NCBI GenBank assembly: GCA_021203585.1
Contig: JAJQAW010000090.1
Span: 1 to 6,847 of the forward strand
DNA length: 6,847 nucleotides
Source of the DNA: Rikenellaceae bacterium
Lineage (GTDB): Bacteria > Bacteroidota > Bacteroidia > Bacteroidales > Rikenellaceae
Reading direction: 5' to 3'
Part shown: piece by piece, positions 1 through 6,203 of the stretch
How the letters are laid out: every line of letters begins with the position of its first letter
Numbering within the stretch: position 1 is the first letter of the stretch
The notes under the pieces: generated by a model
The model's database searches: none
What the model was told of the DNA's origin: nothing
The model's input: the letters and a program-made list of their open reading frames with translations, nothing else
Made by a program: the position numbers and the translations under genes

Positions 1-179
1 TATGATTTCTGGTCATAAGGTCAAAGATTAAAACGAGATTAAAATCACATTAGAAAGCAAATATACACCTTATTTTTCATTTCCCATAGATTTTAGAGGA
101 AAATCAATGAGTTCGATGAATTTATCCGCAGCGAAAAAACTGGTTTAATAGTTGATGGAAGGGGGAAAAATGTTGGATC
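1..179. other. AT-rich upstream region with no assignable gene
   Basis: This stretch is visibly richer in A and T than the genes that follow and all frames are broken by stops. The first 30 bases could hold the last codons of a gene lying to the left (for example a frame ending in TAA at 16-18 or at 29-31), but too little is present to tell. A 13-codon open frame (107-148, ATG to TAA) is preceded by AGAGGA at 95-100; it could be a leader peptide or chance. A purine-rich tract, GGAAGGGGG (157-165), lies shortly before the thioredoxin start at 180 and may aid ribosome binding. I found no convincing promoter for the thioredoxin gene. Confidence 0.5.
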
Positions 180-218
180 ATGGAAAAATTTAACGCCATT
201 ATAACGGGATAAATCCCG
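180..218 (+). pseudogene. Disrupted 5' end of the thioredoxin gene (in-frame TAA at codon 11)
   Basis: Reading from the ATG at 180 gives MEKFNAIITG, then TAA (210-212), then I-P-M-L-V-D-F in the same frame, which runs unbroken into the thioredoxin at 219. Ten residues, one stop and two residues before the M/V-L-V-D-F strand are what a normal thioredoxin of about 105 residues has before beta-2; the whole frame would be 106 codons. The stop therefore sits where a residue such as Glu, Lys or Gln would be expected (GAA, AAA or CAA to TAA is one base change). Other genes here end in TAA, so recoding of TAA is unlikely. The alternatives are a recent nonsense mutation, a sequencing error, or real use of the internal start. 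Confidence 0.6.
205..218. repeat. Perfect palindrome around the in-frame stop, next to the ATG at 219
   Basis: CGGGATAAATCCCG is a perfect inverted repeat (CGGGAT, AA, ATCCCG). In RNA it could form a five-pair stem with a UAAA loop. It contains the TAA that interrupts the thioredoxin frame and ends one base before the internal ATG. It could be an operator-like site, a small hairpin limiting initiation at 219, or chance. Confidence 0.4.
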
Positions 219-500
219 ATGCTGGTTGATTTTTATGCCCGTTGGTGCGCCCCTTGTAAAACGATGCATCCCATTCTGGAAAATCTCAAGCGAGAATGGG
301 GAGACCGTTGCCGGATTTTGAAATTGGATATCGATGCACCGCAAAACCGCGCGTTGATCGAACGATATGCCATCCGTTCCGTTCCGACTTTATACGTTTT
401 TAAACAGGAGGAAATCGTTTGGCGGCACACCGGGGCTATCGGTCTGGAATCCTTGCGGGAAATTATCGAAAAATTCTCCGCTGCAAAGAATGAAGGCTGA
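219..500 (+). CDS. Thioredoxin family protein, shortened at the N-terminus
   Basis: A 93-residue thioredoxin-fold protein expected to act as a cytoplasmic dithiol-disulfide oxidoreductase; no signal peptide is visible. It shows the LVDF strand with the buried Asp (D4, equivalent to E. coli Trx D26), the active site WCAPCK (C10 and C13; the usual motif is WCGPCK), MHPIL after it, the cis-proline segment SVPT (P56) and the final beta strands and helix. Ordinary thioredoxins have about 105 residues. This frame lacks beta-1 and alpha-1 because an in-frame TAA at 210-212 separates it from the likely original start at 180. No clear ribosome site precedes the ATG at 219; instead a perfect palindrome (205-218) abuts it. 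The gene may be a young pseudogene or yield a trimmed protein. It faces the HAD gene tail to tail. Family assignment is secure; that it is functional is doubtful. Confidence 0.8.
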   Translation: MLVDFYARWCAPCKTMHPILENLKREWGDRCRILKLDIDAPQNRALIERYAIRSVPTLYVFKQEEIVWRHTGAIGLESLREIIEKFSAAKNEG

Positions 501-519
501 CCCAGACGGGCAGCCTTTT
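493..519 (+). terminator. Intrinsic terminator of the thioredoxin gene
   Basis: AAGGCTG (493-499) pairs with CAGCCTT (511-517), and inside it CCC (501-503) pairs with GGG (508-510) around an AGAC loop with one bulged A. A run of four T (516-519) follows. The stem overlaps the TGA stop (498-500). A second small hairpin, ATCCG/CGGAT (521-535), sits at the stop of the convergent HAD gene, but neither hairpin has a good T-run on the minus strand, so termination there is less certain. Confidence 0.7.
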
Positions 520-534
520 GATCCGGTGATCGGA

Positions 535-1161
535 TTAACATTCGTGAACCGGATTTTCCAATCCTTCTTTCAATCGCTCATAGGTTAAACCCTTCACCGA
601 AGGAACTCCCATATCGGCTTTGGTCAGTTTCGAGAGGTCTCCGACGGCGAGACATCGAATACCAGCAGCCCGTCGAGCGGCTTCGATTCCCTCCGGTGTA
701 TTTTCGACGGCCACACATTCTTCCGGTCGAAGATCCAGGTAATCCATGGCTTTTACGAGCGCTTCGGGATCAGGCCTTTCGGCTACTGTAGCCGGGTCGA
801 CGATGTAGTCGAACAAACCGTATAAACCGACACTACTTAATACGGATTCCGGTCGGCAATCCGTCGCCGTGGAAGCCAGCCGGATTCCATGCCGGTGGAG
901 ATCTTTCAAAAACTCCAAGGCACCGGGCAAAATCATATCCGGCATTTGCCGGCTTCCGTACTCCCAAAATACCTGTATGTTTTCATGCATCCGTTCACGG
1001 TTGCCTTCGGTATCGATACCTGTCATGCCTCGGACCGGGGAGGCTAAACTGTCCACCGAATTATTGGCTAAATCATCTACCATGCCGTCCACTCCTACTC
1101 CCCGGTCCTTGGAGGGAGAAACTATGGTATAATTTAAATCGAATAAACACGCCTTGATCAT
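535..1161 (-). CDS. HAD-superfamily protein, beta-phosphoglucomutase-like, with substituted catalytic residues
   Basis: A 208-residue protein of the HAD hydrolase superfamily, closest in layout to beta-phosphoglucomutase and related phosphatases. Motif I is FDLNYTIV: the nucleophile D8 is kept, but the second Asp (acid/base in this family, normally FDLDG) is N10. A helical cap covers roughly residues 17-76. Motif II lies in LASTAT (S97/T98). The segment DPATVAERPDPE resembles the beta-phosphoglucomutase DPAEVA.SKPAPD, with the motif III Lys replaced by R129. Motif IV, normally ED, is VEN (E153, N154), followed by the usual GIEAARRAAG. Family members would act on small phosphorylated compounds in the cytoplasm; with these changes activity may be reduced, altered or absent. 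The start at 1161 fits the family N-terminus (MIKACLFDL). It is convergent with the thioredoxin gene and divergent from the metal operon, with no evident functional link to either. Confidence 0.88.
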   Translation of the reverse strand: MIKACLFDLNYTIVSPSKDRGVGVDGMVDDLANNSVDSLASPVRGMTGIDTEGNRERMHENIQVFWEYGSRQMPDMILPGALEFLKDLHRHGIRLASTATDCRPESVLSSVGLYGLFDYIVDPATVAERPDPEALVKAMDYLDLRPEECVAVENTPEGIEAARRAAGIRCLAVGDLSKLTKADMGVPSVKGLTYERLKEGLENPVHEC

Positions 1162-1237
1162 AAGTTTCTTTTTTGATGTTGCTTTTTTTCACTCAAATTC
1201 CAAACCAAAATTGAAAAAGGATGAAAAAGTGGGGACG

Positions 1238-1272
1238 TTTTGATTTTTCCACGAATAAAAGAATTACCTTTG
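1238..1272 (+). promoter_or_regulatory. Candidate Bacteroidetes-type promoter of the metal-efflux operon
   Basis: TACCTTTG (1265-1272) matches the Bacteroidetes -7 consensus TAnnTTTG exactly. TTTTG (1238-1242) stands 22 bases upstream, slightly more than the usual spacing to the -33 TTTG/TTG element. It lies in the region between the divergent HAD gene and the operon, where a promoter is expected. Transcription would start close to the ATG at 1278, giving a leaderless or nearly leaderless message; this also argues against the in-frame ATG at 1221, which lies upstream of the promoter. Confidence 0.4.
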
Positions 1273-1277
1273 TTTCG

Positions 1278-1718
1278 ATGGCAAAAAAAACGGCAAAGCT
1301 ACACCTTATTCTCCTCTGCACGCTTTCTGTGGTGGTCAGTATGGCTGTACCCCATCATCACCACAACCAGGACCGGGTAATTTGCCTGGGCTGCGAATCG
1401 CATCCATTGGAAGATCATGGCTGTGCCTGTTGCAATTCCGGGGAGCCAACTGCAGAAAGCGACTGTTGCAGTCTCAAAAGTAACCTGGTAACGAATCCGG
1501 ACGAATCCCGGAATAAATCTAAATGTTGCAGTGGCGATGCCGCTCTGGATTTTCACGAGTATGATTTTTTTACTGCTGTACCCTGTTTACCTGAAATTTT
1601 TAATTTTTCAATACCGCTACCGCAATCGATCAGATCGGGCGATTGCTTTTCCTTCCATTTCTATCATACCGTCCTGACCGAAGGCCACATCGGTTTTCGG
1701 GCTCCTCCGGCCGTTTAA
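1278..1718 (+). CDS. Small exported Cys/His-rich protein heading the metal-efflux operon (DUF6769-like)
   Basis: A 146-residue protein with an N-terminal signal segment: Lys-rich start, hydrophobic stretch at about residues 8-24, then VPHHHH (H26-H29). The exported part holds 11 cysteines (36, 39, 49, 51, 52, 63, 64, 83, 84, 103, 123), including a CxxC, a CAC-C cluster and three CC pairs, and six further His. It ends in FRAPPAV. Small exported proteins with a PHHHH motif and an R-A-P-P type tail are common ahead of CusBA/CzcBA genes in Bacteroidetes; from memory this resembles the DUF6769 group, which I cannot verify here. Function is unknown; binding metal in the periplasm, as a buffer or carrier for the pump, is inferred from composition and place. 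The ATG at 1278 is preferred over the in-frame ATG at 1221, which adds 19 charged residues before the signal segment. The adaptor gene starts 66 bases downstream. Confidence 0.75.
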   Translation: MAKKTAKLHLILLCTLSVVVSMAVPHHHHNQDRVICLGCESHPLEDHGCACCNSGEPTAESDCCSLKSNLVTNPDESRNKSKCCSGDAALDFHEYDFFTAVPCLPEIFNFSIPLPQSIRSGDCFSFHFYHTVLTEGHIGFRAPPAV

Positions 1719-1772
1719 TAATTTTAAAGCGGAGGTGGTAAATTTCGCCACCCGGATTTACGTAAAATTATT
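1717..1772 (+). repeat. Long imperfect hairpin between the small-protein and adaptor genes
   Basis: AATAATTTTA (1717-1726) is the exact reverse complement of TAAAATTATT (1763-1772). Within it GGTGG (1734-1738) can pair with CCACC (1748-1752), or alternatively GTAAAT (1738-1743) with ATTTAC (1756-1761); these inner pairings exclude each other. The left arm overlaps the TAA stop of the upstream gene and the right arm ends 12 bases before the adaptor ATG. No T-run follows, so it is not a standard terminator. It may stabilise the message, partly terminate transcription, or act as an attenuator. Confidence 0.5.
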
Positions 1773-1784
1773 GAACCAATATCG

Positions 1785-3056
1785 ATGAAAAAAAGAATCA
1801 TATCGATCGGCCTGATTTTTTCAGGTCTGATTTCGTGCGGACAACCCGGCCGGACGTCCAATCACGATCACAGCCATCAGGAACATGGCACTCACATCCA
1901 TCACCATGACCACAAACAGGAGGAGCATTCCTGTTCACACGAACACCCCGACCACGCGAAAGCCGTGGCGGTACCAGCTCAGACTTCCACCGGCGAGCAT
2001 GGACATACCCATAACCCGGTGATCGAATTATGTCCCGAAATGGCCCATGCCGCGGGAATCACCACCGCTAAAGCAGAATTCAGGTCTTTTTCGCAAATTA
2101 TTCCGGCTATCGGCGAAATCCTTCCGATGCCGGACGACCAGGTTACCGTGACGGCCAAAACCGATGGTTTCGTCCTCTTGGATTCCAAACGCTTGCTGCC
2201 CGGAACACTAGTGGGCAACGGTGAGAAGCTCATAGTCGTCACTTCCCGGGGAATCACCGAAGAAAATTATACACAGACGGTTTTACAGGCCGAAATCGCG
2301 TTGGACCATGCCCGGAAAACCTATCTTCGCAACCAGGAACTTTACCAAGAACGATTGATCACGCTTGCGGAATTGCAAAACAGTGAAGCGGAATATCGGG
2401 CGGCCGATTTGCGCTATCGAAATCTGGGTATGGACTACGAGCAGGACGGGCTCCGCGTAGTTTCTCCTGCGGCGGGAGTTATCGATGAAGTGCTGGTCGC
2501 TCAGGGTGAATTCGTAACGCGGGGACAAACTTTATTGCGTATTTCCAAAAACCGGGAAGTTCTTCTTCGGGCCGATGTCTCACCACAGTACCTGGAAAGA
2601 TTGCCCCAAGTGATATCCGCCAATTTCCGAACATCGGCATCTGAAAACTATTTTTCGGTCGATCAGCTGAGGGGTAAAGTGACCTCCTACGGGCGCAGCG
2701 TGGATCGAAGTTCCCGGTTGGTGCCGGTTTTTTTCTCTTTGCCGTACAGTCCGGATTATCCGGCCGGTTCGTATGCCGAGGTCCGGCTTCGCACCGATGC
2801 GGACCACCTTTCTTTGGTCTTACCGACGGAGGCGATCCTGGAAGATTTCGGTCATTATTTTATTTATGTGGCTTCGGATCAAGGCTATGAGCGGAGAGAT
2901 ATCCGCATCGGCGGCACCGACGGAATAGTAACCGAAGTGTTGTCGGGTTTAACCGAAAATGAGGAAATCGTGGTTACGGGCGCCACCCGCCTCAAATTGG
3001 TGGAACGGCTCGGAGCGCTGGGCGAGGATGCCGCCCATGCAGGACATAGCCATTAA
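1785..3056 (+). CDS. Efflux RND transporter periplasmic adaptor subunit, CusB/CzcB family lipoprotein
   Basis: A 423-residue membrane-fusion protein that would link the inner-membrane pump to the outer-membrane channel in a heavy-metal tripartite efflux system. A signal peptide ends in a lipobox LISC with Cys18 as the lipidated residue, so it is probably anchored in a membrane facing the periplasm. Residues 27-76 form a linker with 16 His, plus C50. The fold then shows the first lipoyl half (about 120-153), an alpha hairpin (about 158-216) with the heptad-like LAELQNSEAEYRAA, the second lipoyl half (about 224-254, SPAAGVIDEV and GEFVTRGQTLLRI), a beta barrel (about 256-340) and a membrane-proximal domain (about 341-412, with LPTEAIL). 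The tail ends HAGHSH. The His-rich parts suggest metal binding and delivery to the pump. The pump gene follows after 30 bases. The family is clear; the metal is not. Confidence 0.93.
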   Translation: MKKRIISIGLIFSGLISCGQPGRTSNHDHSHQEHGTHIHHHDHKQEEHSCSHEHPDHAKAVAVPAQTSTGEHGHTHNPVIELCPEMAHAAGITTAKAEFRSFSQIIPAIGEILPMPDDQVTVTAKTDGFVLLDSKRLLPGTLVGNGEKLIVVTSRGITEENYTQTVLQAEIALDHARKTYLRNQELYQERLITLAELQNSEAEYRAADLRYRNLGMDYEQDGLRVVSPAAGVIDEVLVAQGEFVTRGQTLLRISKNREVLLRADVSPQYLERLPQVISANFRTSASENYFSVDQLRGKVTSYGRSVDRSSRLVPVFFSLPYSPDYPAGSYAEVRLRTDADHLSLVLPTEAILEDFGHYFIYVASDQGYERRDIRIGGTDGIVTEVLSGLTENEEIVVTGATRLKLVERLGALGEDAAHAGHSH

Positions 3057-3086
3057 TCTGAGTCGAAATCCGAAAAATCTAAAGAC

Positions 3087-6000
3087 ATGCTGAATAAGAT
3101 TGTGGACTATTCCCTGCGGAATATGCCTGTGGTCCTTACCCTTACTGCGGTATTGATCCTGGCCGGATTGTTTGTTGCACGAGACATGGAAATCGATGTC
3201 TTTCCCGATTTGACAGCTCCGACAGTGGTCGTACTAACCGAAGCCAACGGGATGGCTCCCGAAGAAGTGGAGCGGAGCATTACTTTTCCGATCGAGGCGG
3301 TAGTCAACGGCGCGGCCGATGTTCGGCGGGTTCGCTCCTTCTCCCAAGTCGGTTTATCGACAGTATGGGTGGAATTCGATTGGGGAGTCGATCAATTGAA
3401 AGCCCGTCAGATCGTTTCTGAAAAATTACAAACCGTTGCAGTACAACTTCCGCAAGGGGTACAAATGCCGGTGTTAGCGCCGCAGTCCTCCTTGTTGGGG
3501 GAAATTTATACCTTCGGGATTACGGCGGACGGTTCCACCGATCCCATGGCCCTACGTAATCTGGTAGCCTGGACGATCCGTCCCACGCTGATGTCTCTGG
3601 GCGGAGTCGCTCAGGTTACCTTTCTGGGCGGAGAAGAAAAAGAATTTCAGATCTGTCCGGTGCCCGAAAAGATGCAGTATCACGGGATCACTCTGAACGA
3701 TCTGATAGAGGCAGTGGAAGGAGCGAATTTAAATACTCCGGGCGGTATCGTGAACGATTACGGGAATGAGTACGTGGTGCGCGGTATGGGCCGTGTTTCT
3801 TCCATCGAGCAATTGGGGGAGCTGCTGGTCAAACGGGAGGATCAAGGACCGGTCCGGATGAACGACGTGGCCGAAATTCGGGTCGGGGCGGCACCCAAAA
3901 TCGGCGAAGGAGCTTATTGCGGTATTCCCGCGGTCATTGTCACCGTGTCCAAACAACCGAATGTCAATACCCTCGAATTGACCCGGAAAATCGAGTCGGC
4001 ATTGACCCGCTTAAGCTCCACCCTACCCGCGGACATAACCGTCCATACGGATATTTTCAATCAGGGGGAATTTATCGAAGTGGCCGTTCGGAATGTCGGC
4101 AGGTCCTTGTGGGAGGGCTCAGTTTTTGTGGTAGTGATCCTGTTCTTTTTTTTGTGGAATTTCCGTACCACGCTGATTTCGCTCACCGCTATTCCCGTTT
4201 CGTTGTTGGTCACCGTAATCCTATTGAAACTGCTTGATATCTCAATCAATACGATGACTCTCGGAGGGATGGCCATTGCTATCGGCTCGCTGGTGGATGA
4301 TGCCATTATCGATGTGGAAAATGTTTTTAAAAGACTGAAAGAAAATCGTGCGTTGCCGCAACCCCTGCAAAAACCGGTGCTGCAAGTTGTATTTGACGCT
4401 TCGGTAGAAATCCGTTCCTCCATTTTAAATGCCACCCTGATTATCATCGTAGCTTTCGTGCCGTTATTTTTTCTAAGCGGATTGGAAGGGCGGATGCTCA
4501 AACCGCTGGGGATCGCCTACATCGTCGCGCTCTTTTCTTCGCTGTTGGTGGCCATGACCCTTACTCCCGTCATGTGCCGGCTGCTGCTGGCAACTCCGAA
4601 AGCACTGACTGAAAGTTCGGGAGAGAAAGGACTATCGATTTGGTTGAAACCGCTCTATGAGAAAAGTTTAACCTGGATTCTGCATCACCGGCGATTTACT
4701 CTCACGCTTACCGGCATTCTTTTTGTTTTATCGCTATTTTTATTTTCCACCTTCGGACGGGGATTTTTACCTCCGTTTAACGAAGGGCAAATTACGGTTA
4801 TGGCAATGGCCACACCGGGAATTTCCATCGAGCAGTCCGACCGAATCGGCAAGCAGGTGGAAGAGGTATTGCTCACCATTCCTGAAACCCGTGTTACGGC
4901 GCGCCGCACGGGACGTGCGGAGTTGGCCGAACATTCGTTAGGGACTCAGGTATCGGAAATCGATGTCCCTTACCGGTTGACTCAACGCTCCAAAAGCCAA
5001 ATGCTCATGGATGTGCGGGATAAACTGGCGGAAATTCCCGGAATAGTAACCGAAATCAGCCAACCGGTCAGTCACCGGATCGACGCCATGCTTTCGGGAA
5101 CGGGCGCCAATATTGCCATAAAAATATTCGGGAACGATTTGCAGACTCTGTACCATCTGGGTCAGCAGATTCAGTCGGAAGTTTTACAGCGGGTCGAAGG
5201 AATTGGAGATATCAACGTGGAACAGCAAATCGAAACCCCGCAACTACAGATCGTCCCCAACCGCCCGATGATGGCCCAATACGGAATGACCCTTCCCGAA
5301 TTTAATCGATTGATGCTTTACGGGCTTGCCGGACAACCTGTCGGAGAAGTGTGGGAAGAGGGAGCGCAACTTGACCTGGTCATTCGATTATCCGACCGTT
5401 ACCGGGGATCGATCCGTTCGATCGGGGATATGTTTGTAGAAGTGGCCGATGGACGCAGGGTCCCGTTGCATATAATGACGCAGATCGTCTCCACGGCCGG
5501 ACCGAATTCCATTTCCCGGGAAAATGGCCAACGCAAGCTGGTCGTCTCGGTAAATGTAGCCGGACGGGATGTGGGTAGTGTGGTCGACGATGTGGCTGCC
5601 GTCGTGGACCGATACATCGAATTGCCGGAAGGGTATCGGGTAGAATTCGGAGGATCCTTCGAAAGTGAAAAAGTAGCATCCCGAACCTTGATGATGACCT
5701 GTCTGCTGGCTATTCTGGTAATCTTTTTAATTTTGTATCAGGAATTTCGGGCAATTCGTCCGGCGCTCATCGTATTGTGCAGTTTACCGTTTGCTTTGAT
5801 CGGCGGGATCGTAGCCGTATGGGCCTCCTCAGGGGTATTGAGCATTCCGTCCATCATCGGTTTTATTACCTTACTGGGGATAGCGACCCGCAACGGAATC
5901 TTGCTGGTTTCCCGCTACCGACGGCTCACCGGAGAAGGACAAACCTTGGACGCAGCCATTCGTAACGGCTCGGCAGATCGATTGGTGCCGATTCTGATGA

Positions 6001-6203
6001 CGGCGCTCACCTCTTCGCTCGCCCTGTTGCCCATGGCCCTGCAAAGCACCAAAGCCGGCAATGAAATTCAGAGTCCGATGGCCGTAGTGATTCTCGGTGG
6101 ATTGCTCGGTTCGACGCTTTTAACCCTTTATGTCATTCCAATCCTTTATCGATATACGGAAACTGCAGCATTACGAAAAATAAATAAGAGCAACCATGAA
6201 TAA
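3087..6203 (+). CDS. Heavy-metal efflux RND transporter permease, CusA/CzcA family
   Basis: A complete 1038-residue inner-membrane proton antiporter of the heavy-metal RND (HME) family, the usual length. TM1 is at about residues 14-32 and the first porter domain follows. TM2-TM6 run from about 338 to 496, TM7 about 530-550, the second porter domain to about 862, and TM8-TM12 from about 864 to 1030. TM4 carries the acidic proton-relay motif GSLVDDAIIDVEN (D404, D405, D409, E411). TM10 has ATRNGI (R935, N936), as in many CzcA-like pumps, where E. coli CusA has Glu939. Of the three CusA copper/silver methionines (573, 623, 672), by eye only the first aligns with Met (M572); the others align with E624 and A667, with M668 adjacent. 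This argues against a plain Cus-type site and leaves divalent metals (Zn, Co, Cd, Ni) or Cu/Ag possible. The next gene overlaps its end by 8 bases. Confidence 0.95.
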   Translation: MLNKIVDYSLRNMPVVLTLTAVLILAGLFVARDMEIDVFPDLTAPTVVVLTEANGMAPEEVERSITFPIEAVVNGAADVRRVRSFSQVGLSTVWVEFDWGVDQLKARQIVSEKLQTVAVQLPQGVQMPVLAPQSSLLGEIYTFGITADGSTDPMALRNLVAWTIRPTLMSLGGVAQVTFLGGEEKEFQICPVPEKMQYHGITLNDLIEAVEGANLNTPGGIVNDYGNEYVVRGMGRVSSIEQLGELLVKREDQGPVRMNDVAEIRVGAAPKIGEGAYCGIPAVIVTVSKQPNVNTLELTRKIESALTRLSSTLPADITVHTDIFNQGEFIEVAVRNVGRSLWEGSVFVVVILFFFLWNFRTTLISLTAIPVSLLVTVILLKLLDISINTMTLGGMAIAIGSLVDDAIIDVENVFKRLKENRALPQPLQKPVLQVVFDASVEIRSSILNATLIIIVAFVPLFFLSGLEGRMLKPLGIAYIVALFSSLLVAMTLTPVMCRLLLATPKALTESSGEKGLSIWLKPLYEKSLTWILHHRRFTLTLTGILFVLSLFLFSTFGRGFLPPFNEGQITVMAMATPGISIEQSDRIGKQVEEVLLTIPETRVTARRTGRAELAEHSLGTQVSEIDVPYRLTQRSKSQMLMDVRDKLAEIPGIVTEISQPVSHRIDAMLSGTGANIAIKIFGNDLQTLYHLGQQIQSEVLQRVEGIGDINVEQQIETPQLQIVPNRPMMAQYGMTLPEFNRLMLYGLAGQPVGEVWEEGAQLDLVIRLSDRYRGSIRSIGDMFVEVADGRRVPLHIMTQIVSTAGPNSISRENGQRKLVVSVNVAGRDVGSVVDDVAAVVDRYIELPEGYRVEFGGSFESEKVASRTLMMTCLLAILVIFLILYQEFRAIRPALIVLCSLPFALIGGIVAVWASSGVLSIPSIIGFITLLGIATRNGILLVSRYRRLTGEGQTLDAAIRNGSADRLVPILMTALTSSLALLPMALQSTKAGNEIQSPMAVVILGGLLGSTLLTLYVIPILYRYTETAALRKINKSNHE

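Noticed and set aside
58..65. A TATATTTG element on the minus strand resembling a Bacteroidetes -7 box
   Set aside because: No -33 partner at the right distance and no visible gene start in that direction within the window.
210..212. Recoding or programmed readthrough of TAA in the thioredoxin gene
   Set aside because: TAA serves as the normal stop of several genes here and the following bases show no known readthrough signal; a nonsense mutation or internal start is simpler.
233..541. A 102-codon minus-strand frame over the thioredoxin gene
   Set aside because: Antisense shadow; the plus-strand frame has the thioredoxin active site and fold motifs.
1221..1277. An in-frame upstream ATG that would lengthen the small Cys/His-rich protein by 19 residues
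   Set aside because: The extra residues are charged and polar and would push the signal segment inward; the promoter candidate lies inside this stretch, and the start at 1278 gives a standard signal peptide.
3917..4237. A 106-codon plus-strand frame inside the pump gene
   Set aside because: Out-of-frame shadow of the RND coding sequence with no family resemblance.
4061..4501. A 146-codon open frame on the minus strand inside the pump gene
   Set aside because: It is fully antisense to conserved transmembrane and porter coding sequence, has low-complexity Ser/Thr/Arg content and no recognisable domain.
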